In this document: in pieces, positions 50,466-58,438 of the stretch
Numbering within the stretch: position 1 is the stretch's first letter
How the letters are laid out: each line of letters opens with the position of its first letter
From: Acidimicrobiia bacterium
GTDB taxonomy: Bacteria; Actinomycetota; Acidimicrobiia; Acidimicrobiales; Bin134
DNA length: 64,000 bases
Direction of reading: 5' to 3'
NCBI GenBank assembly: GCA_022825005.1
Contig: JAJDYU010000044.1
Location: forward strand, 1 to 64,000
Notes under the pieces: generated by a model
Told to the model about the DNA's origin: nothing
Database searches by the model: none
What the model saw: only the letters and a program-made list of their open reading frames with translations
Position numbers and translations under genes: made by a program

Positions 50466-51476
50466 TCAGGCCTCCTTGGCTTCTCGCATGCTCAGGGCCA
50501 CGGCCAAGATGATGATCACACCCCGGGCAATGAGCTGGTCGGCCACCTCCAGCCCCATGAGGATGAGGCCGTTGTTGAGCATGGCCATGATTAGGGCACC
50601 GGTGACAGCTCCGAGAATGGATGCCCGACCGCCGAACAAGTTCGTTCCGCCGATCACCACCGCGGCGATAACGGTGAGCAGATAGTCCTCTCCAAGATCA
50701 TGGCGGCCGATGCTGAGGCGACCGGCGAGAAGAATCCCGGCGAAGCCTGCCGCGGTCGCGCTGACCACCAGCGCGGAGATCTTGACCCGAGCTGTGTTGA
50801 TTCCGACTGCGTTGGCCGCGTCTCGGTCGGCACCGGTGGACAGCACATGGCGTCCCCAGCGCAGGTGGTTCAGTGCAAAGTGCCCGAGTGCTCCGACAAT
50901 GACGATCCAGATGAGAAGCGAGGAGACGGGACCCAGACCCCCCGCGCCGAATATCCCGCTGAACCGGTCGTTGCGAATGGGGAGCGACTGCAAGTCGTTC
51001 CAATTGCGGGCTATCCCGCTGATGATGCCCAGCATTCCCAGGGTGACCAGAAAGGACGGGATTCGCACCTTCACCGAAATGAGCCCGTTCACCATCCCCA
51101 CTAGTGCCGATGCCCCGAGCGCGGCCAGCGCGCCGGCCAGGAATCCATAGTTGCCTACTAGTTCCGCCGCCACTAGGGACGACAGCGCCACCACCGAGCC
51201 AACCGAGAGGTCGATCTCGCCTGCGGCAAGAGCGAAGGCCATCCCCACCGCCATCACCGCAATTGGTGCGGCCTGCCTACCGATATTGAGCAGGTTGGAG
51301 GAGCTGAGGAACCCGTCGTCGTGCAAGATGATGCTGAACGTGGCCAGGATCAGCGCGAAGGCCAGGTAGACGACGTACTGGCGCAGCCCGCCGTCATGTC
51401 GAGAGCGGTCGATCCAAGCCCCGACCGGGGAGGGGAGACCGGTCGGGGCCTGTTTGCTGATCGACTTCCGAATCAC
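50466..51476 (-). CDS. Sugar ABC transporter permease (RbsC-like)
   Basis: Membrane permease of 336 residues (from GTG 51476) in the BPD_transp_2 family. ALAAGEIDLSVGSVVALSS is the hallmark segment of ribose/xylose-type permeases, followed by IPSFLVTLGMLGIISGIAR and GINTARVKISALVVSATAAGFAGI, and VVIGGTNLFGGRASILGAV. About ten TM segments. The frame is open to a TTG at 51506, which would overlap the binding protein gene by 20 nt; GTG 51476 leaves a 10-nt gap and is preferred. It works with the ATPase at 48491. Confidence 0.9.
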   Translation of the reverse strand: MIRKSISKQAPTGLPSPVGAWIDRSRHDGGLRQYVVYLAFALILATFSIILHDDGFLSSSNLLNIGRQAAPIAVMAVGMAFALAAGEIDLSVGSVVALSSLVAAELVGNYGFLAGALAALGASALVGMVNGLISVKVRIPSFLVTLGMLGIISGIARNWNDLQSLPIRNDRFSGIFGAGGLGPVSSLLIWIVIVGALGHFALNHLRWGRHVLSTGADRDAANAVGINTARVKISALVVSATAAGFAGILLAGRLSIGRHDLGEDYLLTVIAAVVIGGTNLFGGRASILGAVTGALIMAMLNNGLILMGLEVADQLIARGVIIILAVALSMREAKEA

Positions 51477-51486
51477 CTGTTCAGGT

Positions 51487-52713
51487 TTAGCCGCCGAGGG
51501 CGTCAAGCACCTCTTGCGGCGGATCGGCGGCCAGCGACACCTGGTATGCCTCGACGATGTTGTCTGCGGTTACCTCGATAGCAGGGACAACAACGAACGG
51601 GGGCGTTTGCTTCCCGAGCAGGCCGTAGGCCCCCTCGGTGGCCATTGTCCGGCCAATCTCGTAGGCCTCATCAGCCGCGATGCCCACGATGTTGCCGCCC
51701 TCCACAAGGTCGAGCGAGACGTTCGTGTCTAGGTCCATGGTCACAACCGCCACGTCGCTGGCCCCCGCGGCCCGCAAGGCAGCCAGCACGCCATCGGCCG
51801 GTCCGGCCGACCACGGGGCGTAGATGCCATCGAGGCCCGGGTTGCGGGTCAGCATGGCGGAGGCGATGTCCTCTGCGGCAGCCGGGTCGGCCAGACCCTG
51901 TTCAGCCACAATCTCAATCCCCGGGAAGTTGATCTCGATCCAAGCCTTGAACGCCTGGTCGCGCTGGTTGGTCACGTAGAACGGGGCATCGTGGAAGATG
52001 TAGCCGATCTCGCCTTCACCGCCTAGGGCGTTGCCCAGCAGGTTGGCGGCGGCGATGCCCATGGCGGCGAGGTCGTCGGTCACCACGCCCACGAATTCCT
52101 GGCCCTGGGTATACCCCTCCGGGGTCGTGGACAAGAACACGAGCTGCACACCGGCATCGACGGCGGGCCGGAAGCCCTCCGCAGCCGAGACCGGGTCGAT
52201 GGTGAGGCTGAGGATGATGTCGGGGCTCAACGCCATGGCGGTTTCGACGTCGTTGGCCTGCTGGGCCGCGTCGAAGCCGGCCTCGGTTTCGACCACCACC
52301 TCGATGCCCATCTCGGCAAAGGCGTCCCGAGCCCCCTGGCTCACCGCGTCGGTGAACGCGCCGGAGATGTGCCAGAGAAGGGCAGCGGTATAGCCACCCT
52401 CTTGAATCCGGGCCAGCTCATCGGCCGTTAGGACAATGTCGCCTGACGGGCTGGCCGTCTCGCCATTCGGCCCCTGGGTCACCGGGGCTTCCATGGCTGG
52501 GGCCTCTTCCTCGGTGGGCTCGGGCTCAGGCTCGGGGTCGGGCTCGGGTTCGTCAGGCGGTTCGGGTGCCGCAGTGGGCGCGGCGGTTGCGGGTGCGGCA
52601 GTGGGGTCGCTACCGCTGTCATCGTCGTCGTTGCCGCAAGCTGCGGCCAGGAGAACGAAGACGGCGAGCAGTGCGCCCAATACGAGCCATCGCGATTTCT
52701 TTCGGGGTTGCAT
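51487..52713 (-). CDS. Sugar ABC transporter substrate-binding lipoprotein
   Basis: Periplasmic-binding-protein type 1 lipoprotein of 408 residues. Signal peptide WLVLGALLAVFVLLAAACGN with lipobox LAAAC. A low-complexity linker rich in Ala, Pro, Glu and Asp (PEPDPEPEPEP) runs to about residue 75. The ligand domain has LTIDPVSAAEGFRPAVDAGVQLVFL (part), IGYIFHDAPFYVTNQRDQAF and VAVVTMDLDTNVSLDLVEGG. ATG at 52711-52713 is fixed by AGAGGAG upstream. The ligand is probably a sugar or amino-sugar derivative given the operon; identity unknown. Confidence 0.9.
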   Translation of the reverse strand: MQPRKKSRWLVLGALLAVFVLLAAACGNDDDDSGSDPTAAPATAAPTAAPEPPDEPEPDPEPEPEPTEEEAPAMEAPVTQGPNGETASPSGDIVLTADELARIQEGGYTAALLWHISGAFTDAVSQGARDAFAEMGIEVVVETEAGFDAAQQANDVETAMALSPDIILSLTIDPVSAAEGFRPAVDAGVQLVFLSTTPEGYTQGQEFVGVVTDDLAAMGIAAANLLGNALGGEGEIGYIFHDAPFYVTNQRDQAFKAWIEINFPGIEIVAEQGLADPAAAEDIASAMLTRNPGLDGIYAPWSAGPADGVLAALRAAGASDVAVVTMDLDTNVSLDLVEGGNIVGIAADEAYEIGRTMATEGAYGLLGKQTPPFVVVPAIEVTADNIVEAYQVSLAADPPQEVLDALGG

Positions 52714-52746
52714 GGGTTTCTCCTCTTTCAATTGGTGGTTGGGCAT

Positions 52747-53994
52747 TTAGGTGGTTGGGGCTGGTTTGAGTCCGCACCACGACGCCACGAAATGGGCCAA
52801 GGTGCGGGTGGCGGCTACGAGTTCGTCAATCTCCACGCGCTCGAACGGTGTGTGGGCGTTCGAAATGTCTCCGGGCGCGAAGTACACACCGGGCACGCCG
52901 ATGGCGGAGAGGAACGACTTCTCTGACCAAAATGGCGCAGCCTCAATACGAGGCTCATCACCGGTGGTCGCAGCGATGGACGCACCCAGGGTTTGCACCG
53001 CGGGATGGTCAGTCGGGGTTTCGTCGGGTGTGCCCCCAACTGGGTGGTCCCGGGGGGCGGTGAACTTCACCGAAGCTTCGACACCGTGATCTGCGGCCAC
53101 CTGGGCGGTGATGTCTCGGATGGATTGCGCCGCTGCGTCAAGGCTCTCGCGGGGAAGGACCTTGCGGATCAAAGACAGATCGAACCGCCCGGGCACCGCG
53201 ATGCTCTCACCGGATCGGACTTCAGTAACGAGCAGGAATGCTTCCCCAATCAACGGATGTGCTGGTTGAGCGCGGAGGTCGTCGGAGTGCTCCCAAAGAG
53301 CGGTGAGAAGGTGATGGCCAGCCTTCAAGGCGTCCACTCCCAGTTCCGGTCGTCCGAAGTACGCCGACTGTCCGGTCAGTGCGATGTCGGCGATGAGGAA
53401 GCCCATTTGCGCGGTGTAGATGGCCGAAGTTGTGGGCTCGGTGTAGATAAGGAAGTCCGGCAGTTGGTCTTGTTGGACTGCTCCATCTGCCAATGCCGCT
53501 TTCATCCCGGCGGAAACGCCGCTGCCAGGTTGGCCTGATTCTTCGTCGCTAACGAAAAGCGCAGTCACCGATCCTTTTGGCTGGCAACCAGACCGATGGA
53601 TCGCCCGGAGTGCTTCCAAGATGGCGCAGATGCCGGCTTTCTGATCGGCAGACCCTCGGCCCCAGATCTCCTGGCCGATGATCGAAGCGGCAAAGGGGTT
53701 GGCCCGCTCGGTTCCAGCCCAGTGCTTTGTCCAGTCGTCAGCGTGGACAGTGTCGAGATGTCCCGCCAAGACCAGTGATGGGCGCCCATGGCCGACACCG
53801 GCGTAAACGTTGGCTCGGGTGTCGTCAAAGGGAGCGAGCTGTCTGTGGTCCCAGGCGTTGTCATCTAGTTGGTCGTGTACCCACCGGGCGAAGTCCTCTT
53901 CGTGAGGGGTCACGCTGGGAATGCCGATGGCCTCCTGAAGGAGATCGACCACCGCGTCGGCATCCACGTACTCGGCGACGGCCTCGGGGGTCAT
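52747..53994 (-). CDS. M20-family metallopeptidase/amidohydrolase
   Basis: Zinc aminoacylase-like protein of 415 residues. LAGHLDTVHADDW (metal His and Asp), WGRGSADQKAGICAILEAL (bridging Asp) and LFVSDEESGQPGSG (Glu-Glu) are the conserved set of ArgE/DapE/CPG2 enzymes. AGHHLLTAL and the dimerisation domain follow. Members remove N-acyl or amino-acid groups. ATG at 53994 overlaps the ROK regulator stop by 4 nt. In this operon a plausible role is to release the N-linked group of the imported amino sugar or conjugate. Confidence 0.9.
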   Translation of the reverse strand: MTPEAVAEYVDADAVVDLLQEAIGIPSVTPHEEDFARWVHDQLDDNAWDHRQLAPFDDTRANVYAGVGHGRPSLVLAGHLDTVHADDWTKHWAGTERANPFAASIIGQEIWGRGSADQKAGICAILEALRAIHRSGCQPKGSVTALFVSDEESGQPGSGVSAGMKAALADGAVQQDQLPDFLIYTEPTTSAIYTAQMGFLIADIALTGQSAYFGRPELGVDALKAGHHLLTALWEHSDDLRAQPAHPLIGEAFLLVTEVRSGESIAVPGRFDLSLIRKVLPRESLDAAAQSIRDITAQVAADHGVEASVKFTAPRDHPVGGTPDETPTDHPAVQTLGASIAATTGDEPRIEAAPFWSEKSFLSAIGVPGVYFAPGDISNAHTPFERVEIDELVAATRTLAHFVASWCGLKPAPTT

Positions 53995-55175
53995 CGCGGG
54001 CGCCCCAGCGTGTCGGTTACCAGCGTCTCGTGCAGCTCGTCGAGCGCCCGTGCCACCGCTCCGAGAAACGTGGCTCGCCGCCCGAGCGTTGAGGCAAAGA
54101 CCTCCACCGGCTGGGATAGCCGTCTACGCAGCTCGGCGTTGACAGCTTCCACGAATAGGGGGTTGGCGCCCACACCGCCGCCTAGGACAATCCGCTCTGG
54201 ATCGATGAGAAGACACACGTGCATGACGGCGGTCGCCATGGCTTCGGCCGAGTCCTCCAAGACATGTACGGCTGCCGGGTCGCCCTGAGCGGCCGCGTCG
54301 AAAATCTCCGGAACATCGGCACTGCCGTGCAGTTCAGTCGCGTACCCCGATTCGGCGGCCTGCCCGAATTGCTTGCGGATGGCGGGTGCCGACGAGACAT
54401 CCTCCAGGATGAGGGGGGCGCTTGAATCGGCGGGGGAGCCATGAAGGACCAGCGATCCCACCTCCCCGGCTGCTCCGGTTCCCCCCCGGTACAGCTCTCC
54501 GCCCACGATGATGCCCATTCCGATTCCGGTACCGATCGAGATGGCCACAAAGTTGGTTTGGTCGATGTCCAGGTCGGCTTCGGCCAGTGCCGCCAGATTC
54601 ACATCGTTGTCCACGTGGACATCCATGTTGAGGAGCTCTTCCAGTTTCGCCCGTACTCGCAGGCCCTCGAAACCCGGAAGATTCAGCGCCTGTTCGACGC
54701 TGTCAGAAGCCGGGCGGTAGATGCCGGGGACGCCGATGCAGGCCGATCCGGCTCGACCACCGATCCCTGACAGCATCTGGTGTGCTGTTTCCGCGACCCG
54801 ATTGAGCGCGGTGTCAGCGTTTGGGCCGGTCTCCAGTTCCTGTTCGGCGACGACTGTTCCCAAGAGGTCGGCGATGCCGACGATGATCTTGGTGGCGCCG
54901 ATATCGGCGGCCACTACGAACCCTGCCTCGGGCACAAACTCGTAGAGCATGGCCGGCCGGCCGACGTTTCCCGATGTAGTCGGCGTTTCGGCCAGGCGTA
55001 TCAACCCCGATGATTCCAAATCGGCCACCAGGTTGGAGACGGTGGGCTTGGACAGCCCCGTCACACGAGCGATGTCTGCTCGAGAGATTCCCTGGGGGGC
55101 GGCATCGAACATGGCATCGACGATGCGCTGCCCATTCAACAGCCGCAGCAGCCGGGAGTCTGAGGCCCCTCTCAC
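53991..55175 (-). CDS. ROK-family transcriptional repressor
   Basis: Regulator of 394 residues: an N-terminal winged helix-turn-helix (ISRADIARVTGLSKPTVSNL) and a C-terminal ROK domain (VVAADIGATKIIVGIADLLG, VHVDNDVNLAALAEAD, SIGTGIGMGIIVGGELYRG). The zinc Cys cluster (CxCGxxGC) of sugar kinases is absent after GEVGSL, so this is a sensor, not a kinase. Start GTG at 55173-55175. The inverted repeat at 55178-55200 abuts the start and overlaps the predicted -10, so autoregulation is likely. First gene of the operon. The effector is probably a sugar or sugar phosphate. Confidence 0.92.
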   Translation of the reverse strand: MRGASDSRLLRLLNGQRIVDAMFDAAPQGISRADIARVTGLSKPTVSNLVADLESSGLIRLAETPTTSGNVGRPAMLYEFVPEAGFVVAADIGATKIIVGIADLLGTVVAEQELETGPNADTALNRVAETAHQMLSGIGGRAGSACIGVPGIYRPASDSVEQALNLPGFEGLRVRAKLEELLNMDVHVDNDVNLAALAEADLDIDQTNFVAISIGTGIGMGIIVGGELYRGGTGAAGEVGSLVLHGSPADSSAPLILEDVSSAPAIRKQFGQAAESGYATELHGSADVPEIFDAAAQGDPAAVHVLEDSAEAMATAVMHVCLLIDPERIVLGGGVGANPLFVEAVNAELRRRLSQPVEVFASTLGRRATFLGAVARALDELHETLVTDTLGRPR

Positions 55176-55177
55176 TA

Positions 55178-55213
55178 GTTTGTAAGCATAACTAACAAAC
55201 AGTGCCCTGGCAA
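55178..55213 (-). promoter_or_regulatory. ROK operator overlapping a sigma70-like promoter
   Basis: GTTTGTAAG...CTAACAAAC (55178-55200) is a 23-bp near-perfect inverted repeat with AT-rich arms, like the GTTTGTT/AACAAAC operators of XylR-type ROK repressors. On the minus strand -35 TTGCCA (55213-55208) and -10 TATGCT (55190-55185) are spaced by 17 nt, and the -10 lies inside the operator. The GTG start is 9 nt past the -10, which implies a nearly leaderless mRNA. Confidence 0.75.
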
Positions 55214-55241
55214 GAGCCTCCTAATGGAATCTCTTAGGCTC
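55214..55241 (-). terminator. Possible hairpin between F420 oxidoreductase and ROK operon
   Basis: GAGCC-CTAA pairs with TTAG-GCTC (55214-55224 with 55234-55241) with a two-base bulge and a nine-base loop. It could end transcripts of the upstream minus-strand oxidoreductase gene before the ROK promoter. Evidence is structural only. Confidence 0.35.
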
Positions 55242-55271
55242 CTGAAGCGGTCTTAAATGGCAGGCCTCAAT

Positions 55272-56291
55272 TCAGCAGAACACGGGGGCGATGTGCTGGG
55301 CGAAGGTGCGCATCCAGCCTTCTTTGTCCTCCATGAACTGAGCCAGAACCATTTTGTTCACCCCTCGTTCGGCCAGTTCAGTGAGCCGGTCGATGCAGTA
55401 TTCGGGGGGGCCGGCGATGGTGCCCCGGCTGGCCAGGAACTCGGTGAGACCGTGCTTGTCGGCCAGCCCGGCGTTTACGTTGGCACCGTCGGCGAAGGCG
55501 TGGTGGCGGCTGTCGTACTCGGCCATCATGGCGGCCACCCGGGGCTTGATGTCCTCGGGAAGTCCCTTGCCGTCCATGTGGAAGCGGTACACGTGGTTGG
55601 CGGTGCCCGCGATGAGGAACTTGATCTGCTCGAGTCCGGCCTCCTCCGATTCGGCGAACAGCAGGTTGGCGAACCACCACACCTCCACCTCGGCGGGGTC
55701 TCGGCCCACCGAGCGGGCCCCTTCGGCGATGTTGCCCAGCACGATCTCGCACACGTCGGCGGGCAGGCTGTTGGACAAGATCACCCCGTCGGCTATCTGA
55801 CCGGCCATGTACTGGGTGCGGGGCCCCTCCGCGGCGATCCACACCGGGACCGGAGCCGGACCCCAGCGCATGTGCAGGTCTTTGCCCTGCCAGCGGGCGG
55901 TCTCCCGGTTGCTGAGCGCCTTGACCGCCGCGGTGTAGTCACGGAGGTAGTCCACGGTCGCCGGCTTCTCCCCGATGTTGAGCAGGGCGCTGTCGCCCGA
56001 GGCGATCCCGTATCGGAAACGCCCCCCGGAAATCTGCTGGAGCGCCATGGCGGTGGAGGCGGCCGCCGCCGGGTGGCGGGTGACGGGGTTGGTGACCGTG
56101 GTGGCCAACAGCGCCTTGTCGGTGTGGTTGGCGGCCACGGAGAGGGTGAGGAAGGGGTCGGCCCACAGCGACTGGGAGTCGCCCGCCACCACCATGGAGA
56201 AGCCCGAGCTCTCCACTTGCCGGGCCCAAGCCCCGTAGGTGGTCAGGTCTTCGGGGACTTTGCCGGTGCCGAATGCGATGTATGCGCTCAT
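55272..56291 (-). CDS. LLM-class F420-dependent oxidoreductase
   Basis: Luciferase-like TIM barrel of 339 residues. MSAYIAFGTGKVPEDL, VESSGFSMVVAGDSQSLWADPF, ANHTDKALLATTVTNPVTRHP, ISGGRFRYGIASGDSAL and VPVWIAAEGPRTQYMAGQIADG follow the order of F420-binding LLM proteins (relatives of the 5,10-methylene-H4MPT reductase-like group). ATG at 56289-56291 is preferred over an upstream ATG at 56315 because the family begins near AYIAFGTG. Divergent from the acyl-CoA synthetase (49 nt). Substrate unknown. Confidence 0.9.
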   Translation of the reverse strand: MSAYIAFGTGKVPEDLTTYGAWARQVESSGFSMVVAGDSQSLWADPFLTLSVAANHTDKALLATTVTNPVTRHPAAAASTAMALQQISGGRFRYGIASGDSALLNIGEKPATVDYLRDYTAAVKALSNRETARWQGKDLHMRWGPAPVPVWIAAEGPRTQYMAGQIADGVILSNSLPADVCEIVLGNIAEGARSVGRDPAEVEVWWFANLLFAESEEAGLEQIKFLIAGTANHVYRFHMDGKGLPEDIKPRVAAMMAEYDSRHHAFADGANVNAGLADKHGLTEFLASRGTIAGPPEYCIDRLTELAERGVNKMVLAQFMEDKEGWMRTFAQHIAPVFC

Positions 56292-56340
56292 GGCCCGAGG
56301 ATAGAGGCCGCTCAACGAGCCCGCCGCCTACAGTGGGCCG

Positions 56341-57867
56341 GTGCTGGAAGTGCCCCCCATCGACTTCAGCAAGCCCCTGTCGCTGGGTCCGCTGCTGGAA
56401 CGGGCAGTGGCCGCAGTGCCCGACAAAGCAGCCTTGGTGGGCGCCCGGGGACGGCAGACGTATGCCGAGATGGCCGACGAGGTGTCCCGTACCGCCGCTG
56501 CCTTGGGTGAGTTGGGGGTGCGAGCCGGCGACCGGGTGGCGGTTTCGCTGGCCAACGACGTCGACATTGTGACCGCGCTCATGGGCATCTGGGCCCACGG
56601 CGCGGTGTTCGTGGGGGTTCACACCGTGCTGGCCCCACCCGAGAAGCGCTATCTGATCGACGACTGCGAGCCTTCGCTGTACCTCACCGCCGATGCCGCC
56701 GAAGACGTGGGCGCGCCCCGGGTCGTAACCCTGGACGAGTGGCGGACGAGGGTGGCTGGGGCGGATCCCCTGGACCCGTGGCCCGAGGGCGACCCTTTGG
56801 GGTTGGCCGCCATCGCCTACACCTCGGGCACCACCGGCAACCCCAAAGGGGTGATGCACAGCCAGCACAATGCCCTTTTGCAAGGGGCGGTGGCCGTGGC
56901 TCGGGGCAGCTACGACGCCGACGACGTGTTCTTGTGCGTCCACCCCCTGACCATTCTGAACCTCCAGGTTCTCCACGGCCTGACCACCATCCAGGCCTTG
57001 GCCACCTGCGCCATTGCCGATCGCCACGATCCGGTGTCGCTGGCCCGATGGATCAAACAAGAAGGGGTCACCCATTTCGCGGTGGTGCCCACCGTGGCCT
57101 ACGATCTGCTCACTCATCCCGAAGTGCATCCCGACGATCTGGCCACCCTCACCAAGCCCCGAGTGGGGGGCGCGGCGATGCCCGAGTCGGTGAAGCTCCT
57201 GTTCGAGGAGCGATTCGGCGTCAAACCGGCCACCAGCCTGGGAATCACCGAGGGGCCCACGCTGGTGGCCCGCCAAGACCCCGACCGCCCGATCATCGAG
57301 GGAAGCTGCGGGCGGGCGCTGCCCCACATCGACGTGCAGGTGCTGGATGACGATGATCGGCCCGTGCCGGTGGGAGAGGTGGGGGAGATCTGTTTTGGCC
57401 CCCGGCGCGACGGCCCGTGGGCCGGGGTGTACCGGACGATGCTGGGCTATTGGGGCAGTCCCGAGCTGTCGGCTGAGACGCTGCGAGGCGGCATGGTTCA
57501 CTCCGGCGACTTGGGCCGGCTCGACGCCGACGGCGAGCTGTTTATCGTGGAGCGCCGCAGCCAGATGATCATCCGAGGCGGCAACAACATCTACCCCGCC
57601 GAGATCGAGCGGGTTCTGGGGGCCGACAGCCGGGTGGCCGAGTGCTGCGTGGTGGGCCGACCCGACAACCGCCTCGGCGAGGTGGTGGTGGCATTTGTGC
57701 AGCCGGCTGCGGGCGTCGAACTAGCGGTAGACGACTTGCTCGCGCTGTGCCGAGACAACCTCGCCTCCTACAAGATTCCCAGTGAGATCTGCCTGGTGGA
57801 GGCTTTTCCCCGCAGCCCTCTGGGCAAGATCTCCCGATCCCAAGTACAAACAATGGCCAAGGGCTGA
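56341..57867 (+). CDS. AMP-dependent acyl-CoA synthetase/ligase
   Basis: ANL-superfamily enzyme of 508 residues that activates a carboxylate through an acyl-AMP. The phosphate loop is AYTSGTTGNPKGVMHS; TSLGITEGPTLV is the substrate/adenylate motif, MVHSGDLGRLDADGELFIVERR holds the ribose Asp and hinge, and SPLGKISRSQV has the catalytic C-terminal Lys. Start GTG at 56341. A PPOX protein follows 16 nt later and is probably cotranscribed. The acid activated is not predictable; catabolic neighbours suggest feeding into acyl-CoA oxidation. Confidence 0.93.
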   Translation: MLEVPPIDFSKPLSLGPLLERAVAAVPDKAALVGARGRQTYAEMADEVSRTAAALGELGVRAGDRVAVSLANDVDIVTALMGIWAHGAVFVGVHTVLAPPEKRYLIDDCEPSLYLTADAAEDVGAPRVVTLDEWRTRVAGADPLDPWPEGDPLGLAAIAYTSGTTGNPKGVMHSQHNALLQGAVAVARGSYDADDVFLCVHPLTILNLQVLHGLTTIQALATCAIADRHDPVSLARWIKQEGVTHFAVVPTVAYDLLTHPEVHPDDLATLTKPRVGGAAMPESVKLLFEERFGVKPATSLGITEGPTLVARQDPDRPIIEGSCGRALPHIDVQVLDDDDRPVPVGEVGEICFGPRRDGPWAGVYRTMLGYWGSPELSAETLRGGMVHSGDLGRLDADGELFIVERRSQMIIRGGNNIYPAEIERVLGADSRVAECCVVGRPDNRLGEVVVAFVQPAAGVELAVDDLLALCRDNLASYKIPSEICLVEAFPRSPLGKISRSQVQTMAKG

Positions 57868-57883
57868 GCGGGCGGAGGCACCG

Positions 57884-58411
57884 ATGAGCGACGAACAACC
57901 ATCCACCAAGCGGTCGGCAGACTACGAGGACGTGACGGAGTGGTGGCTGGACTCCGATGCCGAGGAGGCCATGCTGGCCGCCCAAACCGAGTGCACCTTC
58001 ATCTGGGCCAACAAGGAGGGGTGGCCAGTGGGGGTCATCATGAGCTTCATCTGGCGCCGCGGACGGTTCTGGCTCACCGCCACCAGCCAGCGGGCCCGCA
58101 TCGCCGCGGTGCGCCGAGACCCCCGGGTGTGCCTGGTGGTGACCAGCACCGGCGCCAAGGGGGTGCCCCAAAGGCAGACAGTGACCTACAAGGGCATCTG
58201 CCGATTGCACGACGACGATGAGACCAAGGCCTGGTTCTACCCGGAGCTGGCCGCCGCCCTACATCGTGATGAAGACATGCAGGGCCATTTTGCCCGGTTC
58301 TTGGACTCCCCGCGACGGGTCATCCTCGAGGTGGAGCCCACCCAGCGCATCTCCTTCGACGGCACCAAGCAGACTGCCGCCACCGCGGCGTGGATCGAGG
58401 ACGCCGGCTGA
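57884..58411 (+). CDS. PPOX-fold (pyridoxamine phosphate oxidase-like) protein
   Basis: Flavin split-barrel protein of 175 residues: ECTFIWANKEGWPVGVIMSF, RFWLTATSQRARIAAVRRDPRVCLVVTS (part), VTYKGICRLHDDDETKAWFYPEL and RVILEVEPTQRISFDGTK. It is longer and different from the PPOX protein at 17967. ATG at 57884 follows GGCGGAGGCA, a good ribosome site. Probably binds F420 or FMN; substrate unknown. Ends at an 8-bp hairpin shared with the convergent betaine permease gene. Confidence 0.85.
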   Translation: MSDEQPSTKRSADYEDVTEWWLDSDAEEAMLAAQTECTFIWANKEGWPVGVIMSFIWRRGRFWLTATSQRARIAAVRRDPRVCLVVTSTGAKGVPQRQTVTYKGICRLHDDDETKAWFYPELAAALHRDEDMQGHFARFLDSPRRVILEVEPTQRISFDGTKQTAATAAWIEDAG

Positions 58412-58426
58412 TCTAGATGATCAGCC
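58406..58426. terminator. Bidirectional hairpin after PPOX and betaine permease genes
   Basis: GGCTGATC (58406-58413) and GATCAGCC (58419-58426) form a perfect 8-bp stem with loop TAGAT. It contains the PPOX stop codon and lies 13 nt from the permease stop. Symmetric, so usable in both directions. Confidence 0.5.
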
Positions 58427-58438
58427 CGGCAGCGGTGC

